Shown in pieces: positions 11,264 to 22,877 of a DNA stretch of 64,000 nucleotides (position 1 is its first letter; the number at the start of each line of letters is the position of its first letter). The notes beneath the pieces were generated by a model. That model saw only the letters and a list, made by a program, of their open reading frames with translations, was not told the origin of the DNA and did no database searches. The translations under genes and the position numbers were made by a program. The stretch covers positions 2,046,001 through 2,110,000 of the forward strand of contig OY723241.1 of NCBI GenBank assembly GCA_963210315.1, read 5' to 3'. Source of the stretch: Rhynchopus euleeides. Its lineage: Eukaryota; Euglenozoa; Diplonemea; Diplonemida; Diplonemidae.

Positions 11264-12439
11264 ACTAGGTAAAAATCAGAATGAGTGGTGGAGTGTGCTG
11301 GCATGGCGTGCTGGCCCTGCCACGACACACTTCGAGAATAACCTCAGCATGAAGCGCAAGGGCTTCGTGCGGCTTTATCTTGGGCGATGAACAGGGGGTG
11401 CCTTGTGGTGTCCGAACGAGGCAATTGTCGGGGCGTGTGGGGGTGATGTGCATTGTTGTTGGGTTACAAAATGGGCGAAGGCGTCCACTGCTCTTGTGAT
11501 GTTGTTCGTTTCTTTGTGCTTCTCGCTCACGGCACAAGACCCGCCTCCAAGCAGGTGCTGTGTGTGTGAAACCTTGAAATCCAAAGCAAACAAAAATCTA
11601 AGCCGCTCGGAGAGCGGGACTCCTGCAAACGGGTGCGGAAGGGGGGTTAGTACCTACCTGCACCGCCCTGTCCTGCGGGGGCTGCGAAGCACATCAAGCG
11701 AGCAAACTCGGAACCCAATGAATGTTTGAAGTAAGAAAACACCAACGGAAGCAAAATACGTGCGGAACAAAATATCGGTGACACTTTCCCCCCCCCCCCC
11801 CCACTTTATATTTTTGAGCGAAATCTCGGCCTCCTTTGTGGACTCCTTTGGGAGCGTGGAGACGAGTAGCATTCGGCTGTTTGTGATCCGGAGCCTCTTT
11901 GTGTTGCCCACTTTGCGTGTGTGCTTCTGGCTTCAATCGCATCAGCACAGGCTCGGTGCGTTCTATATTCGAAAAAATAGTACTGCTGCGTGGGTGGTGC
12001 GCCCCCGAGAACAGCACCCGAAGCCGTGCCAGTCATTCCTCTGTCGCCCTCCCCATATGGCTTTCTTCTGCTGCTGCCTCCGACCCCCCCCCCCCGCTTC
12101 GCTAGCCTCGCTCTTGCGAGTGTGCATGCCTGCATCAAGAGCGTGCGTGATAGCAACATTCACGTGTGTGTGTGTACGGAACTGCGGGTCTGGTGTGCAG
12201 CAATATGAAACAGGCAGAACTGACCACGGGTACGCCAAGACTGGCCATCCTTGCACGCCAGTCTTTGGTCGCTAACCTCGGCGGATTCTGTGATGAATTG
12301 AGACGACGAGTCGGAAGCCTAGATCCCCACTGCCCATTTTGCGTGTTTTGTTATTAATGATGCGGTTGGGCCTTGCTTTGCATGACCCAACCCCCATGCA
12401 GGTGCGCGATACGCCTGACCACTGTGCTGGCAGTAGTAT
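11264..12439. other. Intergenic / 5' region of the CCCH gene
   Basis: No gene is supportable here. The piece at about 11145-11190 (in the element's right end) matches, in inverse orientation, 27555-27595, showing that a repeat terminus is shared. The last few hundred bases presumably contain the promoter and 5' UTR of the CCCH gene, but no TATA box or other element can be identified with confidence. Confidence 0.4.
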
Positions 12440-14682
12440 ATGTCGGGAATGGGGTACCCCATGGCACGCGGTGGTAAGGGGCAGCCGATGCCGCCGGGCA
12501 TGATGTACAGCGCGATGCCGATGCCGCCGTCCTTCCCGCCCCACGTGCACCCACACGCGCATGCACACCACCACCACCACCACCACCACGCTTCCATGCA
12601 CCGGGGTCCCATGCCGGGGCAGCCGCCCATGCCGACCCCTCAGCCTCTGTACGCACACCACCACCACCACCACCACCATGCGCACGCGCACCAGCAGGCG
12701 CATGCGCACGCGCATCACCACCACCACCACCACCACGCGCACGCGCATGCGCATGCGCACCAGCAGGCGCACGCCCACGCGCACCACCACCACCACCACC
12801 ACCATGCGCATGCGCACGCGCACCACCAGCACCAGCACCAGCGCAACCAGCGCCCGCCGGCTCAGGCCGCGCAGGGCCAGCCGCAGCCTGTGCACCAGCA
12901 CGAGCGCTCTGCCCTCGCCAAGGTGCCCACCAAGGACGAGCTCAACAAGCGGTACGAGATGATCATCTCGCAGCCCCCCCCGCCGCCCGCCTACAAGACC
13001 AAGCCGCAGCCGCTGGTGCTGCGCGAGGGGCGCAACTGCACCATCAGTGTGCGCATGCGGCTGCCTGACGGGGTGGAGATCCGTGTGCCGCTGGATCTGG
13101 AGGACCAGCTCAACGACGTGCGTGCCGCCGTTGAGAAGATGACGTCGTACATGGGTGTGGAGCTGCTGGTGTACCACAGCGACCACGAGGTGCGGAACCT
13201 CGGCATGACCGTCAAGGACATGGGCATCCAGGACGGCGAGCTGTTGGAAGTGAAGCTGGACCAGGTATGTCCCTCACGACACCCTGTGGGTGGTGTCCTT
13301 CACGGGAGTAATAACGCGGTTATGCGTATACCATGGCGATGTTTCTATGCACTCACGACAGTGTTTGACAGTGGTGAGTTCAGAGGCAGGCCACTTCAAA
13401 GCTGCACCTCGGTTGGAAGGGGTCACAACTCCCGCGTAGGAATCCAAGACCCCATCCCCCCTTCACATTCCCACTGCCGAAGCAGTGAATCGAATCGTCA
13501 ACCCAATGCCACGCCACACCACACCACACAATAGGCACGGAGTGGCTGGGGCATCGCAGCAGTGCCGGAAAACGAGCCGCCGAAGACTGAGCTGCAGAAC
13601 CGCCCTGGGTACAAAGAGGACACCGAGGAGTTCAAGGCCCTGAAGCCGGGTGAGATCAAGGTGATGCAGGGTTACGAAGAGTATGCCACAATGCAGCGTG
13701 TCCTTCAAACCCAAACAGTCGCTTCTATTCGGCACTCTTTGTTTTGCGCCCTCCCCAGCTCTCGGTGGTGTGAACCCCTGTGTTTTGGGTTGCATGATGC
13801 ACTCCCATCACATTTCTGTGCTGGGCTGTTTATAAACATTGCATCATGTCTGGCAGACATGCGATCCAGTGCATCCAAACACACACATTCAACGTCGCCC
13901 ACCACCCCACAGCAAGCCCATGTCCTCCAAGGGCAAGCTTCTCATGGACATCTACGAGGAGGTGATGTCGCGCCCGCCGCCGGTATGCACAGCCACAACA
14001 CAGCAATGCAGTTTGATTTGCGCCTCGACTGTGTGCTTTAACAAACCAGCCCATTCCAATATGGTACCTACCCAATAACACGCACGGTGTGGCTGCCGTG
14101 TGCCGCGAGACTTTCCTTGTCACAATTTCGAAGATTCTTCCGTTTTTAGCGCGACGCGAATTGTGCTACCCCCCCACCACACCTGATACACCGACAGGGG
14201 ACCTGCAACGACCCGCGCGCCGAGATGCCCTGCTCGTTCTACGCTGCGGGCAAGGCTTGCAAATACGGCGAGAAGTATGCAACCTTGCACATCGCTGGGA
14301 GGGGAGGGGCGGGTTTCCTCTTCCCCTTTCTTTCCCCTTTTTCCCCGAAACGCATTATCGAAACAGTATCAGAGCCCCTTCTTTGGTGTTTGCATGCTGG
14401 TCCAAAACCGCCCACCTCATGCTCAACACTGTTGCCAAGAATATGAAGCACGCCCCCAAAAAACCCCCACCCACCTGCAGGTGCATCTACTCCCATGCTG
14501 GGAAGCGTGGCCAGGGCGGCGTGTTCTTCCAGAGGCCCGACCCCCGGAGCAAGGTTGCCTGTGTCTTCTTCAAGGCAAACCGGTGCCTGAAGCACCAGAC
14601 GTGCCCCTTCAAGCACGACAGGGGAGCGCAGCAGCCGAAGCGGCCGCTGACAAACCCGGACCTCCCCGGTGGGCGTTACTGA
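12440..14682 (+). CDS. Poly-histidine protein with ubiquitin-like fold candidate and two CCCH zinc fingers
   Basis: Five exons (12440-13264, 13535-13680, 13913-13982, 14198-14274, 14481-14682) join in frame to about 439 residues. The introns begin GTATGT or GTATGC and end in AG. The N-terminus (about residues 20-135) holds four poly-His blocks linked by His-Ala and Gln-Ala repeats. Residues 185-275 form a beta-rich segment that could be ubiquitin-like or PB1-like (inference). The C-terminus carries CCCH fingers of spacing C-x8-C-x5-C-x3-H, assembled only after removing intron 4, and C-x7-C-x5-C-x3-H. Correct finger spacing across a splice junction strongly supports the model. Tandem CCCH fingers usually bind RNA, so a role in mRNA processing or stability is likely. 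The His tracts could bind metal or drive condensate targeting. The start is the first ATG of the open frame. Confidence 0.85.
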
Positions 14683-15286
14683 ATCCCCCATCAATTGAGC
14701 TAAACACCGTTGTGTGTGTGTGTGGAATTTAAGATTCGCATCTTCTCTGTTTTTTTTGGCACAAACCCAGCACCATTCCCCCCCGCCCCCCCTGCACATC
14801 CATTTTTTTTACCTTTTTCTTTGGCATCGCTGTTGCAGCTGCTTTGTCCCAACCTTCTGGGGGGGGGGGGGGAGGGGGGAGGGCGGGACGAGATCTCACT
14901 GGAATATTTTCTGTCGTACCGCGTGCATCACAGTGTTGGAGGGGGGGGGGGGTCGGGTTTTTTTGGTGGTGGTAGTGGTGGAGGGCTATCTCAGAGTCAT
15001 CACGCGCACACACACACACACCCGCCTGCTTGGGGGTGTTCATAGTTATTTAGAGTGTGCGTGTGTGTGGAGGGAGGTTGTTAATATTGCTTCTGTGTCT
15101 GCCGCTGCAGCACACACGCGTGAGTCAGTTTTCTTGCAGTTGGTGTAGACCACACCAGGGGGGATGCCAGGCCCTTAATGTGATCTCGACTGCGTCCCCA
15201 CACCGCTCTCTCTCTCTCTCTCTCTCTCGTATGCTTATAGTGTGAATATCCCCGAAACGAAAATACTCGCACCCCAAGGGTGTCGT
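14683..15286. other. Short intergenic region with simple repeats
   Basis: This is the 3' side of both converging genes. It has poly-G tracts (14861-14880, 14940-14952), a CA run (about 15004-15021) and a CT run (about 15209-15229). No gene or RNA is recognised. Confidence 0.45.
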
Positions 15287-16645
15287 CTACTTAACTACGC
15301 GGGCCCGCGGCCCGGTAGACTCCCCTTGTTTGAGAGAGGAGCTGCTCTGGTGGGGTGAGGGAAGTGACACAGGAGGAGGAGAAGGCGCAGGCGCCACACG
15401 GTCTGTAGCGCCCGGTGACGCGCTACGTGAGGAGGGAGGATTAAGGTAGGCCCGGAAGCCTGTGGGCGCGTGCGGTGACCGCGCACGGGCGGAGGAGGAA
15501 GAGGCACCAGAACGGGGCCTTTGGGGAAGGGCTGCGTCAACGGACACGCCGTCGGGAGGGGAGGTAGTAGGAGAAGGTGGGTCCGGATCAGCGGCGCCCA
15601 CGTCAGCGTCAGCGTCAGCGGTGGGGATCACGTGGTCGACCCTAGGCCTTTGGGCAGGCAGTGCCGGGGTGGAACCGGTATGCGCCTCTAAGGCGGTGCG
15701 CTTCAGCTGCGCCACGGCGGGGATGGATGGCCTGACGCCGTCGGGTGAGAGCCTCCTACGAGGCTGCATCAGGTGGCGGTGGGGTGAGCCCGGGGAGCAC
15801 ACGGTATGGGCCAGCCTCTTCAGGATAACTGGAGGGGTGGCGGGCTCGGGAGTAGCGGGACACGGGGTCGCTTCAGGGGAGGGCTGAGGCGCAGGCACAC
15901 GGGGTGGCGTGGTGGAGGGAAGATCCCCCACGGTAGGCGCAGTCGCCTCTGGGAAGGGCGGGGTTGGCGGCACATGGGGCGGCGGGGTGGGGGCGTCTGC
16001 CTCCATAGGCGTCGCAGGGGCGGGAGGGGCGTGGTGGCCCTTCTTGCAGCAAGCGGTGGGGCGTCTGTCATCCAGCTCAGGCAGAGAGGCGCAGACCCCG
16101 CAGGGGGGCAGGTCATGGTCGCGGCAGCCGTGGTGGCCACGCTTGCAGCACATGTTGGAGGAGCTGCAGGTGCCGCAGCGGAGCAGCCGGTGCGTGGTGC
16201 AGAACTGCACGGGCAGTCCGTCATCCTGGCGGTGGTGGGCCCGGCAGCAGTCTTCCATTCGCAGGGTTCGGTTGTGCCCCGCCACGTCGCAGTCATGGCA
16301 CTTGGGCTTGGAGTGGGCCCTGCAGACGTTGTGAGCCAGCACCTCCGAACGGGGGGCATAGCGCTCAGCGCCGCACGGCGCCGACCTCGGGCTGACCGCG
16401 TCGAGGGGGTCACGGGTGGGGGCTACGGGAGTAGGGTCCCACTGTTCGCTTCGCGTGTCCCGGTCGGGCACCTCGGCATACGACGGGGTAAGGTCCAGGC
16501 CCCACGACTTGCTCGAGGCCCAGTGGATCGCGCGGGGAATCTGCTCGATCAGGATACGGGTGGTGAGCCCGTGGCAGGCAAAGCGGGGGCGTGGTTCAAG
16601 ACCGCCCCAGACTTCCTTCACCCCCACCGCGCGGAGGCAGTAGTA
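15287..16645 (-). CDS. Cys/His-rich B-box-like, proline-rich hypothetical protein (5' end unresolved)
   Basis: An open frame of about 450 codons on the minus strand ends at TAG 15287-15289... region and begins after an in-frame TAG at 16646-16648. No ATG occurs in its first ~120 codons, so the first part is probably an exon spliced to an upstream 5' exon I cannot place (a minus-strand acceptor-like CTAG lies at its border). Residues about 98-200 are packed with Cys and His in units such as C-x2-H-x5-C-x2-C and CCKRGHHGCRDH, resembling tandem B-box-type zinc-binding modules. The C-terminal half is Pro/Ser/Ala-rich, contains an Ala-Asp repeat and is probably disordered. Function is unknown. It could be a regulatory or scaffold protein, or a captured mobile-element gene. 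The codon use is like the neighbours. Confidence 0.5.
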   Translation of the reverse strand, partial: YYCLRAVGVKEVWGGLEPRPRFACHGLTTRILIEQIPRAIHWASSKSWGLDLTPSYAEVPDRDTRSEQWDPTPVAPTRDPLDAVSPRSAPCGAERYAPRSEVLAHNVCRAHSKPKCHDCDVAGHNRTLRMEDCCRAHHRQDDGLPVQFCTTHRLLRCGTCSSSNMCCKRGHHGCRDHDLPPCGVCASLPELDDRRPTACCKKGHHAPPAPATPMEADAPTPPPHVPPTPPFPEATAPTVGDLPSTTPPRVPAPQPSPEATPCPATPEPATPPVILKRLAHTVCSPGSPHRHLMQPRRRLSPDGVRPSIPAVAQLKRTALEAHTGSTPALPAQRPRVDHVIPTADADADVGAADPDPPSPTTSPPDGVSVDAALPQRPRSGASSSSARARSPHAPTGFRAYLNPPSSRSASPGATDRVAPAPSPPPVSLPSPHQSSSSLKQGESTGPRARVVK

Positions 16646-18354
16646 CTAGTAGTAGTAGTACTCTCTCTCTCCCCCCACCCCACCCGCTGCCTGAGGATCT
16701 GTGTCACCGTTCACTCTCCAGCACTCCCCCCGCCCCTGCCGGATTTTGTGACACCGGTGATCTGATCTCACTCTCGGCTCAATCTCGCTTCCTGACGGCC
16801 AGTTCACAGTACCCCACGTCAGGATTTCGGGCCCACCCACCCACCGTGCCAACAGGAGGAGGACAATACTCTTATTTTATATCCCCTGCCGAGAAGCATC
16901 CCCCACCCCACCCCCCTCCCTTCGTACTCTCAACTATGTCTCCTTGGGGTGGTGGTTGTGGGGGTGGGGGGTGGGGGGGGTGGGGTTTAGTACATTGCTT
17001 CATGACAGCCCGCCCTATCAAACGATACGCAACTACTACGCAAAAAGTGCAGTGCTCTGATGTTTTTTTATATTGGTTTCTGCCTCGGATCAGAAAGGGG
17101 GAGGGAGGGGGGGGGGGCACCCAGGCCTCGTCATCCATTCCCCACCCACCCCCCGCCCGTTTGAAGCTCATGGCTTTACAATGCGTGACGAACGGGAATC
17201 ATCCCGGTTCTTCTCATCAAAACACCCCCCCCCCCCCGTGTGCTTTGTGCACCGTTGTGTCGGTCTGTGGGTGGGGTCCCCTCCGGTGCGCACAAGCATG
17301 TTTTTTCTCTCTCTCTCTCTTCTCTGGCTGTCTGGCCCCACTCACACACCCAACTCTAGCACCACCACCACCACCACCACCACCGCCCCCTCTTATTCCG
17401 GAGAACGGAATCACTTTTGTGGCGTGATTGTATGGGGGTGCGCAGTGTGTTCACCAGCCCCCTTCGGCCTCGATCTCGGGGTGAGGTGGGAGTGGCGGTG
17501 GGAGATGTTCGGAACTGTCCTTCCTCTGGAGGGGTCCTTTTTTTTTCTCCCTTTTTTTTAGTTTGGGGGGGGGGGGGGGTGGGGGGGTTTTTTTTTGGGG
17601 GGAGAGAACCTCTCGATACTTTGTTATTGACACCGCACCCCACACTCCCGCATCGACACCCCCCACGCCAAACAAAAAATCAAGGGCGGGGGGAAAAAAA
17701 CAAACAATCAGGGCAGAGGAAATGTGGGTGGTGGTGTGTGCGTGCACACACACACACACACCCCGCTCCCCCATGCCTCCTTCCCTCCCCCCCCACCCCA
17801 CCCACCCACCAGCTGTGCGTCTCTTTTCTGGCGACAGTTTTCTCATGCCAGGCGGTGAGGTTTCTTGACGCGACTCGACCCTAGTCGAGGGGGGGGTTTT
17901 TTTTTTTGCACACGACTCACTCCCTGGCGCCCCTCAGTTCTCTTCCGGCAGCCCGATTCGCGATATCGGGATCCGAGGAGCCGGGCAGAGGGTGTGCGTG
18001 TGTGTGTGGGTGGTGGTGGTGGTGGTGGGAATGGTGGTGGGGGATGTGTGGGTCCGACACACACAACCCATGGCAAAGAGGGCAAAAACATACCCATTCT
18101 TTTTTGAGCAGCAGGCGGCAACAGAGGATGCAACAGGTGCGGGGGAGGGAGGGGGGAGGGGGGAGAACAGTGCTGCTGCTGAGGGGGAACGGAGGCCATT
18201 CCCCCCCCCTTCCCACACACCCCCACCCCTCCCCACCCCCCAATTGTCTCCGCCGGCGTTGCCTCCCTGCATTGCACCCCCCCCCCCACCCAGAGAGCCA
18301 CCGTTTGCAACCACACCTTTCGACCCACCTTGATTCCTTACCAGGTTGGCTGAT
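16646..18354. other. Intergenic region with microsatellites; probable 5' region of CFAP251-like gene
   Basis: It contains a TAG/TAC trinucleotide run (16639-16662), poly-G/C tracts (for example 17567-17590), an ACC run (17358-17384), a GGT run (18007-18029) and CT/CA runs. I see no supported gene. The sequence ACCAG just before 18346 is a possible 5' UTR intron acceptor for the next gene. Confidence 0.4.
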
Positions 18355-21300
18355 ATGTCAGCACCAGCGGTGGACAGCGGGAGCCAGGCATCCCCAGGCC
18401 CCTCGAGAAGCGCAGGCCCCTCTGTGCGGCGGCAGCGTCGCCCTGCAGCTAACCAGGATGTGCAGAGATGCCTATCTCTGGAGTGGTGCTTCGGCCTGAA
18501 CCAGGACTTCAAGGGTTCTGTGCACAACCTGAGCGATGCGAATTCTAAGAAGGTTCTGTACTGTATTGCGCACACCGCAGTGATCTACGATGTTGACGAT
18601 CACAAACAGAAGCTGCTGCAGGGGCACCGGAACCCTATCATCGCAAGCTGTGTCGCGGGTGATGGAAGGTTCGTCGTGACATGCGATGCAGGTGCGGAAA
18701 GCCTCATCATCGTGTGGGATGCGCACACCTGCCTCCCTATCAAGCACATCCCGCTGAAGGAGCACGAGGGGGTCCTTGCGATGGACATCACGCCCGATGC
18801 GATGTACATCGCCACCCTCAGCAAGGTGGTGCCCCAGACGCTCTCGCTGTGGGAGTGGACTGCCGAAGATGGGGATGTCCCCAAGATGTCCTGCGAGGTC
18901 ACCGCAAAGGATCTGCAGACCTGCGTCCGCTTCTCGACAGATGACAGCCACATGATAGTGACAAACGGCGAGAAGCGTGTCATATTCTGGTCGTGGAGTG
19001 AGGGCAGCCTGAAGTATTATTCGCCTCCTATATCGAGCCGCGATTTCAAGCAGCAGATCGGGAACTTCACGCAGTCAGTCTTCATCCCTGGGACACAACT
19101 CGCAGCGAGCGGGACTGTCGACGGCGATGTGGTAATGTGGGGGAGCGTCACTTCGGAGAAGTGCACCAAGCCTACCGATAAGATCGTGCTGAAGGTGGTG
19201 AGGGTGCACTCCTCCGGCGTCACCTTCCTCTCCGCCGTAGGCGGGCTGCTGGTGACCGGGGGTGTCGAGGGGTTTGTCAGGTTCTTCGACCACAAGCTGC
19301 GCACCATCGCGTGGTTTGAGGAGCTCAACGGGGGGCCCATCATCAGCATCTCATTCGACAAGCACCAGTCGCAGCAGCAGCCAGCCTTCCGTGACGGGGC
19401 GGAGGGGACCTTTACGGGGCACGACTTCACCGCACCCGACTTTGTGGTGTCGACGGCGAATGCGATGATCATCGACGTGCAGAGCTCGTCGTTCAACACG
19501 GCAAACCCTGAGCTGCAGCGCGGGCGCCTGCTTGTGCAGGGGCAGGACCAGCCTATCATGGCGATTGCAGCACACCCGCACCTGCCGAGGGTGGCGATTG
19601 CGGGGTATTCCGGCAACCTGCATCTGTGGGAGTATAGCACGCACCGTGTTCTGCTGCTGTCTATTTTCAAAAACCTGCTGACGCACTGCCTGGCGTTTGA
19701 CCCCAAGGCGTCCTACGTCGGCGTGGGGTTTACCAACGGGGTTGTCAAGGTGCTGGAGGCGAACACCTTGGAGGAGCTCCAGAGCTTCCGCCCCAAGTCG
19801 CCCGACTGCATCACGATGATCACCTTCTCGCACGATTCGCAGTACATGGCGACAGCCGATGCGGAGGGGTGTGTCGGGGTGTACAAGTTTACCCACAGGG
19901 CGCAGGACGTCCGCAAGCCCACCGAATGGGTCTACATGGGGCGCCACGCCAGCCACCGCGCCCCGGTGACGGGGCTGCAGTTTGGGGTGGTGCCTTACGG
20001 CGACACCGCACGCCTGATGTCCATCGGGGAGGACAAGCGACTGGTAGAGTACAACCTTGTGGATACATCCATAGAGGCGGGGCTGCGCATCAAGAGCGCG
20101 CACAAGATCTCCCAGGGGGCTATCCCGACAGGGCTGCTGTGGTGCCAGACACCCCTGACGGACCCCGGGCAGCATGCACAGGCGCCTTCCTCCGATATCC
20201 TCGCGATCGCCACCAACGAATATAAGATCAAGCTGTTCTCGACAGATGTGTCGCGGCAGTGCTGCCACACAGTGCTCAGCCCGACCTACGGGGGTCCGCT
20301 GAACAAGCTCCTGTCGGTGCCAACCCGTGTCGACCAGCCGCCCTCCCTGATCTACACTACACACGAGAAGGTGGTGGGGCTGATACAGCTGCCGCTGGAT
20401 GGGAACCCGCGTGGTGCCATGGGGCTTCTGTCGCACCCGCTGGAGATCACCGACGCGGCTGTCTCCTTCGACGGGAAGTATCTGTTTACAGCGGGTGGGC
20501 GTGATTACTCCGTGCATCAGTGGTGCATCCAGAGCGACGCGCTGAAGATTGAGGACAACCGGCCTGTTGTGGACCACTACCTGGACATCGTTGAGGGTGA
20601 CTTCATGAAAGAGATTGTCGACTACTTCTACTACGCACAGATCCGCAGCCAAGGCGAGGAGACGACGGCAAAGAGGACCATCGAAGGGACCATCCCCTTC
20701 ACGCAGGTGCCGAACCTGATGCGTGCCCTGGGGTACTACCCCAGCGAGAAGGAGATCCAAAACATGACCTACGAGGTGTACACGCGGCACGGCAAGCTGA
20801 TGGGCACGGATGAGATCTACATCGACTTTGAGACCTTCGTGCGCCTCTACGTCAACCACCGCCCCGTGTTCGGTATCAACAAGAAGAACATCGAGTGTGC
20901 CTTTGCCGCGGTTGGGGCCGACCCGATCAGCGGGGTGATCGAGAGGGATGTGCTGTTCGGGCTGCTGAAGACGAAGGCGGAGGCGCTGCATACACTCGAG
21001 ATTGAAAGCTGTCTGAAGTCGCTGCTGGGTGACGACGTGCTGTCTGTGGATCTTCTGGAAGACAAGGTATGTTGGAAGGTCGGAGAGTCCAATTCATCAA
21101 CAGCAGCAGAGGGTAGTGCGGGTCACACGAGGTTTTTAAGATGGCCCTTTTCGCAACACATTTTTCGATGTGTGTCATGTCCTTGCGTTCCTCACCGCAC
21201 CACATCGCATCCCACTGCACACGCGCACACATTCACCCCGACAGATCACAGCCAAAGCCTTTGCCGAGACGCTGCTCGGTTTCGAAGACTACGATACAGC

Positions 21301-21361
21301 TGCGGATGACGGGGAAGATGAGGAGGAGGAGGGCGAAGAGGACGAGGAGGAGGTGGCGTAG
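18355..21361 (+). CDS. CFAP251: CFAP251/WDR66-like ciliary WD40-EF-hand protein
   Basis: Two exons (18355-21066 and 21245-21361, intron GTATGT...CAG) encode about 942 residues. The start is the ATG at 18355; upstream in-frame codons lack another ATG. After a disordered N-terminus comes a long run of WD40 repeats (about residues 35-750) forming two propellers, beginning with LSLEWCFGLN and including GHRNPIIASC and GGRDYSVHQWC blade sequences. An EF-hand-like C-terminal region (about 778-900) contains IPFTQVPNLMRALGYYPSE and NKKNIECAF. The second exon gives a strongly acidic tail. This order matches CFAP251/WDR66, a component at the base of radial spoke 3 of motile cilia and flagella that helps calcium-controlled motility. 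The family is normally found only in ciliated or flagellated lineages, so the organism should have a motile stage. Confidence 0.85.
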
Positions 21362-22877
21362 GCCCCACCGCCGCGGTGCCGCCCTGCCTTACAATACCTG
21401 TGCGCTCCCCACCCCCACCCCCTCCCCTCCCCTCCCTCTGCGTCCCGCAAGGGCGAGAGGGCGGGCCAAGGGGAATAAGACTATGCGATTGTGTCGCAGC
21501 CCGGTGTGCCTCGGCAGACCACGGCGCCTGCCATCGATTCGACCACAATACACTTACCCTGTTGCTGAGGGCGACTGTTTTCACAGGCCGACCTCGTGCA
21601 GCAATGCTACGTTTCTCCTGTCTGCAGGGTCATTGGCAGGGCAGTCCTTGCCTGTGGCACATGTCTCAAGTCGGGCACCCCAGCGTCCGATGAAGGGGAT
21701 GCGCCATGCCTGTGTGCGTGTTGATTTTCGCGTGTGCAGTACAGTGTGCGCCGCATCAACAGTGCAATTCACACTACTGCACAGCACGATTTCACGTGAG
21801 TGCATGTCTGCCTGCGTTGTCATGTGTGTGTGTAGCACAGCAGCACAAGACACGCCCTGTGGCCCACCTCCACACGCCCCTCTCTATTTAAACAAGGTAA
21901 TAAATCTCGTGCCCCCGCCACCCCCTCGCCCATCCGGTCTGTCTATCCGTCAATCTACAGTTCTTGAGTTGTGACTTAGTCCTCTGTGTGCGCTACCTTT
22001 TTTCCCGGATTTGGCGCACAAACAACAGCCTTATCATTTTTGCCCACGGTTTGTGAGTTGCGGAAGGGGGGGAAGGGCAGTGGTGGGTTGGGTGTGGCGG
22101 TGCGCGGCTCTTGCTTGCCTTGCGGATCTTGTGCAACCAGCGAGCGGCTCATGCGCAACTGCCACCCCAATAAGAAGCCGTGCCACACACGCACATCTGC
22201 AGCTCGAAGCTCTCCTGCCCACTGTGTGTGCTATGCAAACCCTCACAGTCCTACTCGCATGCAAGCCCCCACGCCGTGATCCAGCGGGTGGGTGTCAGAT
22301 CGCACTTTTGGCAACATGAGAGTGTGATTACTTTCCGTGCGTACCTTGCACGGGGGAAAGTTGGATAGTGTGATATCACATATGGTTACATCAGGAATGT
22401 GCCGGCGCACGTTTCTGCACGAGGCCCTTGCTGCTGTTTGGGCCAGAGCAATGGGCACAGCCCAAGCCGACAAAGTGTGAAGGAGAGAGGGCGTTCAGCT
22501 CGCCACAGTACACCGGCACCGATTCGGGGGTGCTGACATTATGTTGGAAAAGAACCACCCGGTTACACCGGCACGGTGCCTGTCCCCCTCCATATCCCCC
22601 CAACTCCCCAAGCACGCCCGGCGTTAGCTCGTGAGCCCTGTTTGGACACCATCCCATTGACATGCCTATTATTGCCAGGCACCCGCCCCCCCCTCCCCCC
22701 GATTTTGTAGATCTGTTCTTAACCGGCCCACCCCGGCCTGCCACGCCCCCCGGCCCCGTGTCTGCTGCTGCTAAGGTGGCGTTTTTTTTATCGCGGCTGC
22801 GAGCCGCAAGAGTGGTCCCACTCCACCACCGCCCCCTCGCGCCATGCCGCAGGTGGGTCCACAGGACAGCGACAGCC
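21362..22877. other. Intergenic / 5' region of lysyl-tRNA synthetase
   Basis: No separate gene is evident. A copy of the CCGGATTTGGCGCACAAACA repeat lies at 22005-22040. From 22662 to 22877 the frame of the downstream LysRS is open and begins with an ATG (see the finding on a possible targeting extension). The sequence CCGCAG at about 22846-22851 could alternatively be a splice acceptor in the 5' UTR. Confidence 0.45.
22005..22040 (+). repeat. Dispersed short repeat, core CCGGATTTGGCGCACAAACA (copy 3)
   Basis: It matches 7825-7860 over the core and over the CAGCCTTATC extension, with the same T-rich 3' side. Confidence 0.6.

Noticed and set aside
19351..20991. 546-codon minus-strand frame opposite the CFAP251-like gene
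   Set aside because: The sense strand has clear WD40 and EF-hand features; the antisense frame has no recognisable domain and the usual complementary-codon composition.
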